Positions 36,764 through 46,060 of a DNA stretch of 64,000 nt are shown in pieces; position 1 is the first letter of the stretch; each line of letters opens with the position of its first letter. This stretch comes from Psychrobacillus psychrodurans (lineage in GTDB: Bacteria; Bacillota; Bacilli; Bacillales_A; Planococcaceae). The notes beneath the pieces were generated by a model. The model saw only the letters and a program-made list of their open reading frames with translations, was not told the DNA's origin and made no database searches. Location of the stretch: NCBI GenBank assembly GCA_900114885.1, contig FOUN01000007.1:124001-188000 (forward strand), written 5' to 3'. The translations under genes and the position numbers were made by a program.

Positions 36764-37348
36764 ATGTCTCGACCACGTGAATATTCGGATGAACGAATTT
36801 TTCAAGGTATTCATTCAGCCTTAAGCAAATATGGTTACACAAAATTGACTCTAGATAATATCGCGAAAGAAATTATAATATCTCCTGCTGCACTCTCTAA
36901 ACGATTTGGATCTAAAAAAAATCTACTCCTTTTCTATATGGATACTGTCATTAAGTTGACCACTCAAAGTTTTGTGACTTCGCGTTCTGTATCTGGCTCT
37001 AAATTGCACGCTTTAAAATCTCTCCTTATTCAATCTCTTGGAAAGGTAGAAGATGCGCAGACACTCGCTAACATCACTTCACTTTTTATTGAATCTGTTT
37101 CTGATATGGACTTTCTAGAATATTCTCAACGTCGTTTGCAGCTTATTGACGAAGAGGTTCAATACTTCCTTCGTGCAGCTATAGAGGACGGTGAGCTTTT
37201 AAATATCGAACTAGACCAAGTGGAAACAACAGCTCGCATTCTACAAGGCGCTATAGCTGGATCCCTCATGATTTGGCTAAATAATTCTACACGTACATTG
37301 GAGCAATGGCTTGATGATTGCTTCAATATAATATTGAAGCAGTCTTGA
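36764..37348 (+). CDS. TetR/AcrR-family regulator
   Basis: 194 residues. The N-terminal helix-turn-helix reads YTKLTLDNIAKEIIISPAAL then SKRFGSKKNLLLFYMD, the typical TetR form. The ligand domain (60-194) is not conserved enough to predict. GAGGAGG lies upstream; a nearer ATG at 36759 is out of frame. It is divergent from the ABC exporter and co-directional with an alpha/beta hydrolase, so both are possible targets. Confidence 0.88.
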   Translation: MSRPREYSDERIFQGIHSALSKYGYTKLTLDNIAKEIIISPAALSKRFGSKKNLLLFYMDTVIKLTTQSFVTSRSVSGSKLHALKSLLIQSLGKVEDAQTLANITSLFIESVSDMDFLEYSQRRLQLIDEEVQYFLRAAIEDGELLNIELDQVETTARILQGAIAGSLMIWLNNSTRTLEQWLDDCFNIILKQS

Positions 37349-37374
37349 GAATGTGAAAGAAAGGAATGAATCTT

Positions 37375-38151
37375 ATGCCGGTATATGAGGTAAATAACGT
37401 TAAGCTTTTTTATAAAATTAACGGATCAGGGGAACCTATTATTTTCACTCATGGACATTCGATGTATCACAAACAATGGGAACCTCAGGTAAATGAGTTG
37501 TCAAATGACTATCAAACCATCGTTTGGGATGTGCGAGGCCATGGATATTCTAGCTTGCCCTCTGGCAAGGTAGACCCTGAGGATTTCTCGAGAGATTTAA
37601 TTTCACTACTGGATTATCTCGAAATCCAGTCAACAGTCTTATGTGGCTTATCCATGGGCGGACATATTTCGATTCAAACAGCTATTCGTTATCCGGAAAG
37701 AGTAAAAGGTCTTATTTTAATTGGTACTCCGTTTACAAACACTTTTAACTGGTTCGAAAAATATTCAACACCTATTAGTAAGTTTAGCCTTCGTTTTCTT
37801 CCGTTTAATATGACTGCAAAATGGACCGCTGATGTTATCTCAAAGATTAATCCAGAAAATCACGCTTTTGTTATGGAATCCTTCTCTAAGATGACAAAAG
37901 ATAATTTCTTACGTCATTGGAGTGGAAATTTGCGAATGGAAAGTAAAAATGATCTAAATAAAATTCAATGTCCAACTATGATTTTGCATGGTGAAAAGGA
38001 CAATATGGTCAGAAGACAACAGCAATATTTGAAAGCGAACATCAAAGATGCCGAATTTTATACAATTACTAATGCGCATCATCTAACGAACAGAGATAAT
38101 CCGGAGGATGTTACGGATTATATTCAAAATTTTATGAAGCGCTTAAAATAA
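37375..38151 (+). CDS. Alpha/beta-hydrolase
   Basis: 258 residues. Oxyanion region HGHSMYHKQWEP, nucleophile elbow LCGLSMGGH (GxSxG), acid in LHGEKDNMV and histidine in NAHHLTNRDNP complete a catalytic triad. Start ATG at 37375 after AAAGGAATGAATCTT; the frame extends 9 bases further. It is 26 bases after the TetR gene and is likely co-transcribed. Esterase or hydrolase of unknown substrate. Confidence 0.85.
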   Translation: MPVYEVNNVKLFYKINGSGEPIIFTHGHSMYHKQWEPQVNELSNDYQTIVWDVRGHGYSSLPSGKVDPEDFSRDLISLLDYLEIQSTVLCGLSMGGHISIQTAIRYPERVKGLILIGTPFTNTFNWFEKYSTPISKFSLRFLPFNMTAKWTADVISKINPENHAFVMESFSKMTKDNFLRHWSGNLRMESKNDLNKIQCPTMILHGEKDNMVRRQQQYLKANIKDAEFYTITNAHHLTNRDNPEDVTDYIQNFMKRLK

Positions 38152-38306
38152 AATATATTAAATTTGTTTGGTTCTTCTTCTATCTTTTTAATTGCCACCC
38201 TCAAGTGCATTTTCCTTTGAAAGTTCAGTTGCATTATTTAAGAATTATTACGTATTGATTTTAGGAGATCTGTACGCATAATTGTTACTAAGGAGGGAAT
38301 TTCAAA

Positions 38307-38684
38307 TTGAGTGGACAAAATATTAGCACTACAGTTTCAGGAGATCTAATTGTTACGCATCTTATTGGTAAGATTAATACAAACGATGTCAGTGAATGGT
38401 TTAACGGCTTTAATCAGGCTTGTCAGCTTTTTATTTCCGAGGGTCGTAAATTCAAATTGTTAGTGGATAGAAAAGGATACACTCCCGATCATTTTTCTGT
38501 TCAAAAAGCATGGAAAGATAAGTTCTTCAATGAAGACATTTTGAATCATAGCAAGGCAATTGCGTTTCTCCTTGAAGAAGGGGAAATAATGAATTATTTA
38601 CAGCAAACCAATACAAAAGAATCCGTAAACTTCTTCAGTAATTATGAACAAGCATTAATTTGGTTAAATGAATATCCATTATAA
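38307..38684 (+). CDS. Small soluble protein, possibly SpoIIAA/STAS-like fold
   Basis: 125 residues from a TTG start nine bases after AAGGAGGG. The pattern of the sequence (TVSGDLIVTHLIGKINTNDV, then KFKLLVDRKGYTP and a C-terminal EQALIWLNE) resembles the STAS/SpoIIAA-like group, in which a strand ends in a D-R/x-x-G turn, but I cannot assign it firmly. It stands alone between a hydrolase and a MarR gene and is followed by a terminator. Confidence 0.65.
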   Translation: MSGQNISTTVSGDLIVTHLIGKINTNDVSEWFNGFNQACQLFISEGRKFKLLVDRKGYTPDHFSVQKAWKDKFFNEDILNHSKAIAFLLEEGEIMNYLQQTNTKESVNFFSNYEQALIWLNEYPL

Positions 38685-38693
38685 ATCCTATTG

Positions 38694-38723
38694 AACCAGT
38701 TGCTTAATTCGACTGGTTTTTTT
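38694..38723 (+). terminator. Terminator after 38307-38684
   Basis: The stem AACCAGT / ACTGGTT with an 11-base loop precedes TTTTTTTG. Confidence 0.85.
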
Positions 38724-38923
38724 GTCCGTATTTCTTTTCCAAATTGCTTAGCAACTCTAAAATAATACGGGGCACATTGATAGTACAAGTGAGTTCTTTA
38801 TTGTAAATACTATTTCCTCTTGCATCATAAAGTTAATATTGTAAGGATATTTGCAATAACCAAAATTAAATATATACTTGCTATATAATTAAACTAGTAA
38901 ATATTATAATGGGCAGTGATTAA

Positions 38924-39346
38924 ATGACAATTAATAGTCAAATGTACAATGTGGAAATAATAATGAGAGAGATGCTTGAAGTACAGCAAAAATCTATGAT
39001 GTTCGTCAACATGCTCTCTGAAGGAGAATCATTATCTCAAAACCAGCTTATACTTCTTCTTCAATTGAAAATTAAGGGTGGAATGAAAGCAACTGAAATT
39101 GCTGATTTTTTCAGTGTAACACCTGGAGCAGTTACATCAATGTGCGATAAACTAGAAAAATTAGATCTATTAGAGCGAATTAGAGAGACTGAAGATCGAA
39201 GAGTAGTGAAAATGGTTTTAACGAAGGATGGAGAAATTAAAGTACAAGAAATATTTTTAAAATTTCCACAAGAAAAACTAACAGATATTGCACAAGTTTT
39301 AATTGATGTAAATCTGTTAATGGGAAAACTTTTAGGGATTTCATAA
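38924..39346 (+). CDS. MarR-family transcriptional regulator
   Basis: 140 residues with winged helix: MKATEIADFFSVTPGAVTSM, CDKLEKLDLLERIRETEDRR and VVKMVLTKDG wing. The ribosome site before the ATG is weak (GGGCAGTG). It precedes a bactofilin-like gene with its own promoter region; the two may be functionally linked. Confidence 0.85.
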   Translation: MTINSQMYNVEIIMREMLEVQQKSMMFVNMLSEGESLSQNQLILLLQLKIKGGMKATEIADFFSVTPGAVTSMCDKLEKLDLLERIRETEDRRVVKMVLTKDGEIKVQEIFLKFPQEKLTDIAQVLIDVNLLMGKLLGIS

Positions 39347-39366
39347 AAATGAAATCCTTTTTTTAT
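39336..39366 (+). terminator. Terminator overlapping the MarR stop codon
   Basis: The stem GGATTTCAT / ATGAAATCC with a four-base loop before TTTTTTT. The stop codon lies in the loop side of the stem. Confidence 0.9.
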
Positions 39367-39512
39367 TGTCTCAATATGTGGCCTGCCTATTTAAAATTGC
39401 CTTCTATGTACAATTTTTTGTTATTGACAAAACAAACCTGCATATAGTTTAATTGAAATATATTTTAGTAATTAAAATATTTACTAAGTAAATTAATGTG
39501 GGGTGTTTATCC

Positions 39513-40178
39513 ATGACAAGTGAACGAATTACAAAGCTCCGCAGTTTAACATTTACAAGTGGCAATATTAAAAACTTAGCCACAGACTGTGAACAATTAA
39601 ATATTCGAGGTTCTGTAGCTTTACACCAAGAAGTACGATTAAGAGAAATTTCCTCACATGGTCATAGCTCTTTTCATTCTCTCGTTTCAGCGAATATTTT
39701 TAAAAATACAGGAGCTTGTGTCATCAAAGATTTTTGTGAAATTGATGAGCTTACAAATGCGGGAGACTTAAAACTGCGGTATGGAAAAATAACGAAGATT
39801 AACAGTTCAGGAAAGCTAACAATTGAACAAAGTTTACAGGTAAAACAGTTTCATGTAATTGGCATTATAAAAGCAAAGGAGATACAAGCAGAACAGTTTC
39901 ATTTAAAATTGTCTGGTAGAAGTGACATCGAACAACTTATTGCAGATGAAATATGTGTAGATAAAAAAAAGTTATCTATCTCTTTATTGAAGAAAAACCT
40001 GATTTGCAAATCCATAAAAGGGAAAAGCGTGCATCTTTCCAATACAAATGCGGAAATTGTTGAAGGGGATATTGTGACGATAGGTGATAATTGTATTATA
40101 CACACACTTTATTACACAGGGAGCTATTCAATTTCGCCAAATGCCAAAGTACAGCATATTAGGAGTAAAAAGAAATGA
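39513..40178 (+). CDS. Bactofilin-like (polymer-forming) protein
   Basis: 221 residues with a beta-helix-like pattern of short strands and regular turns (NLATDCEQLNIRGSVAL, IDELTNAGDLKLRYGKI, INSSGKLTIEQSLQVK, IIKAKEIQAEQFHLKLSG, VEGDIVTIGDN) as in bactofilins of the YhbE/YhbF kind. It ends in a basic tail. The ATG at 39513 follows GGGGTG; the upstream in-frame GTG at 39498 overlaps this site. The next gene, a small membrane protein, overlaps it by four bases, a possible anchor. Family assignment is moderate. Confidence 0.6.
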   Translation: MTSERITKLRSLTFTSGNIKNLATDCEQLNIRGSVALHQEVRLREISSHGHSSFHSLVSANIFKNTGACVIKDFCEIDELTNAGDLKLRYGKITKINSSGKLTIEQSLQVKQFHVIGIIKAKEIQAEQFHLKLSGRSDIEQLIADEICVDKKKLSISLLKKNLICKSIKGKSVHLSNTNAEIVEGDIVTIGDNCIIHTLYYTGSYSISPNAKVQHIRSKKK

Positions 40179-40447
40179 AAATAATCCAATCATTTTTTTG
40201 TTTATTAGCAATTCCGGTTCTATCTATTCTATATGTAGGGTTGATGGCAAGTGCATTAATATCAATCTTAGCAGGCATTTTGCGTACATTTGGACTGGAC
40301 AAAATAGAAATGAGTATTTGGCAAGACGTTAACATTCCAGTGCCTTTAAGCATCCCTTTCTCACTAATTGTTTCTTTATTGCTTTTCTTTTCCTCACTTT
40401 ATGTAAAACGTTCTATAACATTCTGTATTTCCAAGCTTAGGTATTAA
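40175..40447 (+). CDS. Small membrane protein coupled to the bactofilin-like gene
   Basis: 90 residues with two or three hydrophobic segments (7-40, 57-75) and a short loop IEMSIWQDVNIPVPLS. Its ATG overlaps the upstream stop (ATGA), so it is translationally coupled. I recognise no family; by position it may hold the polymer at the membrane. Confidence 0.65.
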   Translation: MKIIQSFFCLLAIPVLSILYVGLMASALISILAGILRTFGLDKIEMSIWQDVNIPVPLSIPFSLIVSLLLFFSSLYVKRSITFCISKLRY

Positions 40448-40482
40448 ACTTTTGTACACCTACACCTACTTGCTGATTTTAA

Positions 40483-40550
40483 TGCCTGTAACGCTCTTTT
40501 TTTAGAGTAGTGACTAAACCACTAATCATCTAGGAGAAGAGCTACAGGCA
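40483..40550. repeat. Long imperfect inverted repeat
   Basis: TGCCTGTAACGCTCTT and AAGAGCTACAGGCA form the outer arms around a 38-base interior that itself holds TAGTG / CACTA. No T-run follows, so it is not a clear terminator. It lies between a rightward unit and a convergent leftward one. Confidence 0.5.
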
Positions 40551-40661
40551 CTTCAATCGACTATCAATAATATCAACATTGAAACATAAAAAAATTTTGA
40601 TTTATACATAAAGCTAGCATTGCTTGGAGTAAAAGGTCCGTTAACATGGACTAATCAATTC

Positions 40662-41762
40662 TTACCCCTTCCCTCGTTCTCCCAAGTTAATCCCAATCCC
40701 CATATACATTACACCAATCAACAGCAAAAATGAAAGGGGTAACGAAATATCACTCCACCCTGCACCAAAGAGAGCAACATCCATCATTGCATCGACTGCA
40801 TAACCTAGTGGAAAGATATCCGCTAGGAAGTTGAATACTGGGTTATCCATTGCTCCTGGTTGCATATATACCCCACTAATAACTGGAATCATCGGAACAA
40901 TAGACGGATAAATCATATTAAATTTTTCAGGTGTTTTAGCAATTCCAGCAATAAGCATAGCCAAGCTTACTGAGCTCATTGTATATACTGCAGCTATCGT
41001 TAGAATCATCGGAAGTGATCCTATCTCGTAGTTCAAAGCATATTTAAAAATGAGAAAAACAACGACTAATTGGATAAATCCAATGAAAAAGCTATATAAT
41101 AAGTGGCCAACATACATATTTATTTTACTGACAGGGGAAAGAATCAGGCGGTTCCATACTCCACTTACCTTATCTTCATTAATACCATTTACTCTAAAAC
41201 CAATAGTAAACATTACGATAAACAGTGTAAAACCAAATAGTAGCTGAGTACCCATATCATGACTTGTAAGTTTTCCACCATTAATATTTTCCGTTTGAAC
41301 AGTTATTGGTGAATTTTCCAAATAGTTTTTGAGTTGTTCTCTTAAATTTGTTGTATTTTCCGAACCGGCTATCGCTTGAAGTTGGGCCTCTTCTATAAAG
41401 ACTTGATGAATCTCTTGCTCTACTAACAAGATGTCAGGCATATCCGATGCAGTAATTAAGCGATAATCATTGTTCATTAAATGAATCGCTACATCCCTTT
41501 TTCCTTCTCTAACCTGTTCTCGAGCTTCTCTTTCTTCTGAAATGACAAATTCCGTTTCACTATTATCATTTAATAGCTTAACCCACCGTTGTTCAATTTC
41601 CTCTGCATTTGAACCAGATGCAAAAACATCAACAGTTATTTCGGTTTGACGAGATGTATCCCCAAAAATTAGGGTTGCTAAAATACTGAGGGCAATAAAT
41701 AAAAGGACAAGTAGCGGTTTTCGTTTATCTTTTATAAATTGTGCATACAAAACTGGATACAT
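40662..41762 (-). CDS. ABC-2-type permease (LnrN/YfiN-like)
   Basis: 366 residues: N-terminal segment (~20-37), extracellular domain, then five to six segments with the family pattern GFRVNGINEDKVSGVWNRLI and a GVYMQPGAM-like hairpin. The frame opens at 41810, but ATG at 41762 follows GGGGGCG and shares an A with the upstream stop (TAATG). Third of the ATPase-permease-permease set typical of the linearmycin exporter LnrLMN of B. subtilis. Confidence 0.8.
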   Translation of the reverse strand: MYPVLYAQFIKDKRKPLLVLLFIALSILATLIFGDTSRQTEITVDVFASGSNAEEIEQRWVKLLNDNSETEFVISEEREAREQVREGKRDVAIHLMNNDYRLITASDMPDILLVEQEIHQVFIEEAQLQAIAGSENTTNLREQLKNYLENSPITVQTENINGGKLTSHDMGTQLLFGFTLFIVMFTIGFRVNGINEDKVSGVWNRLILSPVSKINMYVGHLLYSFFIGFIQLVVVFLIFKYALNYEIGSLPMILTIAAVYTMSSVSLAMLIAGIAKTPEKFNMIYPSIVPMIPVISGVYMQPGAMDNPVFNFLADIFPLGYAVDAMMDVALFGAGWSDISLPLSFLLLIGVMYMGIGINLGERGKG

Positions 41763-43024
41763 TAAATACGCCCCCTGTTTGGAAAGATAGACATACTGAT
41801 AGCAAAACAAACGATAGAAATAGCAGTAAGAACAGTAAGGGGAAAGAATAAGTCACTCATATCGCTAAACTGAATCCATTTTATAGCTGTTGTCTGTGTT
41901 AAACCATTTGGAGTCCATTCCCCAATTTTTTGAAATACGTTTGGAAGTCCTTCAAGTGGAAAAAAGCTACCACCTAGAACCCCTAGCCCCATAATGATTA
42001 GAGTAAAAAGTCCACTTGCTGTATTACTATCACTCAGATGAAGAACAATTGAGGTAAACAACGATGATAGTCCAGCAACCGTTAAGGAAAAAGCAATCAT
42101 TATTACAACGAGTCCCACCCAAAATTCCAACGTCTTTCCAGGGAATACGCTTAATAACAGTTGAACAGCTGTAAAAGTAATAACCATCTGTATACAGACC
42201 AATATAAAGGTAGATACTGTTTTTCCTAATAAAAAGTTTATTGGATTACTATTTGTTAATAGAATTCTATTAACAACTCGTTCACGCTTTTCTGTAACGG
42301 TTTTTAAAGCTACAGTTTGAGCTAAAAACAAGGCAAACAAAGTACTAATCGCAATCGTAAAGTATTGAGAAATGCTATACGTATCAATTCCTTCAACAAC
42401 TTCTCTTCCCCCCTGTGGCAATACGGGTTCAGCGTACACAGTTTCTCCTGTACTTCCTAAGGCAAACTGCACATTTAATGAATGAACAAAGTTATGAACG
42501 ATATCTTGAAGTGCACCTACCTCAGTAGATGGATCTTTCGCTAAAATATTTACAGGTATATGATTGGGCCGCTCGTCTAATAAGACAACGGAAAGTACCT
42601 CATACGTAAATCCTTCTGGAATCCTTATAATCGCGTCAAGATCCCCGTTATTTACTTGTTTTGTTGCTTCCTGTTCGCTGATTTCCTTTATAGTAATCCA
42701 GTCTTGTATTTCGGGATTTATTAGAAAATCATGTATTAGACCAACGGGGTTAAGGTTTGCTGCTTCATCAAGGACTTTCTCTTTTTCAGTAGGAGATAAT
42801 TCTGTTTCTTTCACAGCATGTTCAAATTGTTCTTTCCCGACCTTCTCGTCATCTGCTACCAATAATGCTATATCGATATGAATCGCTTCTTCATCATCTT
42901 TAAAAAGACCTGAAAAGGCGAAGTTTAGTATGACAATAAGGATAATCGGAAGTAATAGAGCCATTAAAATCTCTTTGCGGTCTCGCCAAAAAACTAGTAT
43001 GTCTTTTTTAATAAATGAGCTCAT
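41762..43024 (-). CDS. ABC-2-type permease (LnrM/YfiM-like)
   Basis: 420 residues with the same architecture: FIKKDILVFWRDRKEILMAL at the N-terminus, an extracellular domain to ~230, then membrane segments including KTVTEKRERVVNRILLTNSN and GGSFFPLEGLPN. Start ATG at 43024, eight bases after AAGGAG (an ATG at 43030 is too close). Overlaps the next gene by one base. Confidence 0.8.
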   Translation of the reverse strand: MSSFIKKDILVFWRDRKEILMALLLPIILIVILNFAFSGLFKDDEEAIHIDIALLVADDEKVGKEQFEHAVKETELSPTEKEKVLDEAANLNPVGLIHDFLINPEIQDWITIKEISEQEATKQVNNGDLDAIIRIPEGFTYEVLSVVLLDERPNHIPVNILAKDPSTEVGALQDIVHNFVHSLNVQFALGSTGETVYAEPVLPQGGREVVEGIDTYSISQYFTIAISTLFALFLAQTVALKTVTEKRERVVNRILLTNSNPINFLLGKTVSTFILVCIQMVITFTAVQLLLSVFPGKTLEFWVGLVVIMIAFSLTVAGLSSLFTSIVLHLSDSNTASGLFTLIIMGLGVLGGSFFPLEGLPNVFQKIGEWTPNGLTQTTAIKWIQFSDMSDLFFPLTVLTAISIVCFAISMSIFPNRGRI

Positions 43025-43036
43025 TTTCATCTCTCC

Positions 43037-43969
43037 TTAATCCCGCAATGTTTTGCCTGTAAGGTGTAAGAAAACATCCTCTAAACTTGGAATTTCTACC
43101 TGATAGTTAACGATCTGAATTCCCTCTTTTTCTGAAGCAAGTACTAGCTTACTTAATAAATTACTATTCTTTTTAGAGATAATTCGAAGTCCTACATTCG
43201 TTTCATCCAATTGAAAAACATTTGAAAAGGATTTAATCGTGTCAATTAACGATTCACTTCTATTGCTAAGTTGAACTTGGATAGTATCCTCAGTAGATAA
43301 AATACTTAGTAATTCTTCCTTACTACCAGAAGCGATAATCTTTCCACGATCCATAATATAAACCCTCTTACATAGTTGCTCCACCTCTTCCATGTAGTGA
43401 CTTGTATAAAGGACTGTTGTACCAGAGGTTTTATTTAATTCTCGAACAGTCTCTAAAATATGGTTTCTTGATTGGGGATCAATTCCAACAGTAGGCTCAT
43501 CTAAAATTAGAATCTTGGGTTGATGCAAGAGAGCTGCAGCTATGTTTATTCTTCTTTTCATCCCACCAGAAAATGTTTTAATAAGTTCCTTTTGTCGCTC
43601 CTTTAGTCCAACCATTTCTAGCACTTCTTGAATCCTTCCTTCTAAAATATCTTTTTTCACTTGATAGGTTTGACCGAAAAATTTCAAATTTTCATATGCC
43701 GTGAGTTCTTCATATAATGCAATTTCCTGCGGCACAACTCCTAATACTTTTCGAATTTCAGAAGGGTCTTTTATTGTACTTTTTCCATCAAGCTTGATAT
43801 CCCCAGAAGTAGGTCGAATTAAAGATGATATCATTGAAATTGTAGTTGATTTCCCAGCACCATTCGGTCCGAGTAATCCAACCGATTCTCCTGCATCTAA
43901 ATAAATATTAATTTCATCTACAACCTTTTTACCTTTAAAACTTTTACTAAGCTTCACTGTTTCGAGCAT
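43037..43969 (-). CDS. ABC transporter ATPase (LnrL/YfiL-like)
   Basis: 310 residues: Walker A GPNGAGKST, signature FSGGMKRRINIAAAL, Walker B ILILDEPTVGIDP and switch His LYTSHYMEEV; C-terminal extension ending IPSLEDVFLHLTGKTLRD as in drug-export ATPases (CcmA/DrrA type). First of the exporter genes, downstream of a two-component pair in the order known from the lnrJKLMN cluster. A polyene-like or membrane-active compound is a guess only. Confidence 0.85.
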   Translation of the reverse strand: MLETVKLSKSFKGKKVVDEINIYLDAGESVGLLGPNGAGKSTTISMISSLIRPTSGDIKLDGKSTIKDPSEIRKVLGVVPQEIALYEELTAYENLKFFGQTYQVKKDILEGRIQEVLEMVGLKERQKELIKTFSGGMKRRINIAAALLHQPKILILDEPTVGIDPQSRNHILETVRELNKTSGTTVLYTSHYMEEVEQLCKRVYIMDRGKIIASGSKEELLSILSTEDTIQVQLSNRSESLIDTIKSFSNVFQLDETNVGLRIISKKNSNLLSKLVLASEKEGIQIVNYQVEIPSLEDVFLHLTGKTLRD

Positions 43970-44007
43970 TGATCCGCACCCCTTTATCGATTGTTAAGTT
44001 CAATATA

Positions 44008-44038
44008 TAAAAAAAGAAACAGTATCACTACTGTCTCT
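44008..44038 (-). terminator. Terminator between regulator and exporter genes
   Basis: The stem AGAGACAGTA / TACTGTTTCT is followed by a T-run on the minus strand. It separates the two-component genes from the exporter genes, so these have separate or attenuated transcripts. Confidence 0.8.
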
Positions 44039-44081
44039 AGTCACGACTTATTTATTTATCCATTACTTTTGTTTATATTAT

Positions 44082-44714
44082 TTATACAAGATTGTGTCGA
44101 ATGGCATAAATAGCTAGTTGAGTACGATCCCTTAAGTCTAATTTACTTAAAATTTGACTTGTATTATTTTTCACAGTACCTACAGAAATAGCTAGTCTTT
44201 CAGCTATTTCATTATTATTAAGTCCATCACCAATACATTTTAATATGGCTCGTTCCCTTGGGGTTAAAGTGGAGTCTGGTTCTTTAGTGTCCTGCTGTTT
44301 CATCAACTGGGGAACGACTTTTGCTGCTATTTGCTCTTCCAACGATAATCCCCCCTTCAATGCACTACGGATTGAACGGAGTAAAGAACTGGTATCACCA
44401 TTCTTTAAAATGTAACCATTCACCCCAATACGAAGTGCCTCCATTACATAATGATCATCATCAAAGGTAGTTAACATTAAAATCTTCGTATTGGGCCAGC
44501 GAGATTGAATGACCTTTGCTGTTTCCAATCCATCCATAATAGGCATCCTAATATCGAGTATTGCAATATCAAATTGCATTTTTTCACATAGTTTCACAGC
44601 TTCTTTTCCATTGTCTGTTTCCCCAGTAACATTATACTCATGCTCTGTTTCAATCATCATTTTTAATCCCTGTCTCACCATTACTTGATCTTCTACCAGT
44701 AGTATCCGAATCAT
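44082..44714 (-). CDS. LuxR-type response regulator (LnrK/YfiK-like)
   Basis: 210 residues. Receiver with phospho-acceptor Asp in DIAILDIRMPIMDG and conserved MLTTFDDDHYV; NarL-type helix-turn-helix LTPRERAILKCIGDGLNNNE, IAERLAISVGTVKNNTSQIL. ATG at 44714 after AGGTGATAAGC; it overlaps the kinase gene by 65 bases, a tight coupling. Presumably drives the exporter genes. Confidence 0.88.
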   Translation of the reverse strand: MIRILLVEDQVMVRQGLKMMIETEHEYNVTGETDNGKEAVKLCEKMQFDIAILDIRMPIMDGLETAKVIQSRWPNTKILMLTTFDDDHYVMEALRIGVNGYILKNGDTSSLLRSIRSALKGGLSLEEQIAAKVVPQLMKQQDTKEPDSTLTPRERAILKCIGDGLNNNEIAERLAISVGTVKNNTSQILSKLDLRDRTQLAIYAIRHNLV

Positions 44715-45852
44715 GCTTATCACCTATATTTGTCATTTTAATATAACCACTAACTGTAAACTGTACTTCTGTTTGATATACTTTTAATTCACCATTATAT
44801 TTTTCTAATCGTTCTCTCATGGATCTGAGTCCAAATCCTTCTTGATAGCCTCTCTTTTGAGAGACTAGATTACTAATTTCAAAACGAAAAATACTACCAC
44901 CCGGTGCTTCAAAAAGAATATTTGCTTCTTTGACTTGACTATGCTTCATTATATTTGTTAATGCCTCTTGGACAGTACGATAAATTACAAAAGATTGTTC
45001 ACCGTTTAAAGGGGCAGAAAAAGCACCATATTTTACAGAAAAATGAATGCGCATCATATTTTCCAGTTCTAATTTTCGAATTAAACGTAAAATACCAGGA
45101 AGCCCACCACTATCATTTGCCTTGAGTGATTTTACGGCCCTACGTGTTTCATCTAGACTATCACTAGCTATTTCTTTTAAGGACTGTACACTTTCCTTGT
45201 AGTCCTCAGAAATTTGCAAACGAAACATTTCTAACTGCATTATTAGTGCTGTCAATTTATGACCAACTGAATCATGTATTTCATGGGCAATCATTGCCCT
45301 TTCCTCTTGTCTTGCTAACTCCTCATCCGAAACCGCTCTTCGCTTTAGGTCACGACTTCCACTTAAAATCTTCTGATATCGTGCATCTAAGTCCATTAAC
45401 TGATACTTTGTTTTTATATAAAATATTAAAGCAATGAAAAGCAGAACTGTATATATGGCTATGAGGAATTGGATGAGCGGCGCTAAATTACTATATAAAA
45501 CGGTTATCGATAATCCAAATACTCCAAATATCCCATTAACTATACTATATCTAAACGGCATTCGATAAAATCCCTCTGCTATTAGAAGGGAAATGATAAG
45601 GATAAGAAATGGATTAAACTCTTTATTGAAGGGAAACAGGATAGCTATTGCAATAATGCTATTCATACATAAAAGTAAAAACAGTAAATATAGCTTTTTT
45701 TCGATTAGTGGAACGATAAAAAAGAGCAGAAAGTATAATGAAACCCCAAATATACTAGTAGTTAAAAGGTCTTTATTCATTTTCAAAAGGTAACCAATAG
45801 CAAATGGCCAAACACTCATGTTTATCAGAATCCACAACCAGTAGAATTTCAT
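44650..45852 (-). CDS. Sensor histidine kinase, NarL/DesK type (LnrJ/YfiJ-like)
   Basis: About 400 residues: four to six membrane segments with almost no extracellular domain (residues 1-150), then HisKA_3 with the phospho-site IAHEIHDSVGHKLTALIMQL and an ATPase end QEGFGLRSMRERLEKYNGE. The intramembrane-sensing layout fits kinases that detect membrane-active antibiotics. ATG at 45852 follows ATGGGGTC; the frame extends to 45870 without a ribosome site. Confidence 0.85.
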   Translation of the reverse strand: MKFYWLWILINMSVWPFAIGYLLKMNKDLLTTSIFGVSLYFLLFFIVPLIEKKLYLLFLLLCMNSIIAIAILFPFNKEFNPFLILIISLLIAEGFYRMPFRYSIVNGIFGVFGLSITVLYSNLAPLIQFLIAIYTVLLFIALIFYIKTKYQLMDLDARYQKILSGSRDLKRRAVSDEELARQEERAMIAHEIHDSVGHKLTALIMQLEMFRLQISEDYKESVQSLKEIASDSLDETRRAVKSLKANDSGGLPGILRLIRKLELENMMRIHFSVKYGAFSAPLNGEQSFVIYRTVQEALTNIMKHSQVKEANILFEAPGGSIFRFEISNLVSQKRGYQEGFGLRSMRERLEKYNGELKVYQTEVQFTVSGYIKMTNIGDKHDSDTTGRRSSNGETGIKNDD

Positions 45853-46060
45853 AGTATGACCCCATTTCATACAGGGAATATATTAACAATATTAGCACTT
45901 ACCTCTCTATTTCACCATATATACTGGAATAACTCTAAAGGAATCCTTATCACGATCTCCAATCTATCTCATGGTGTAAAAAAAACTTTCCTAGCTGTAC
46001 TAGAATAAGCTCTATGGATTCCACATATAAAATGGCATTGGCATCTTATCATTCACTAAT

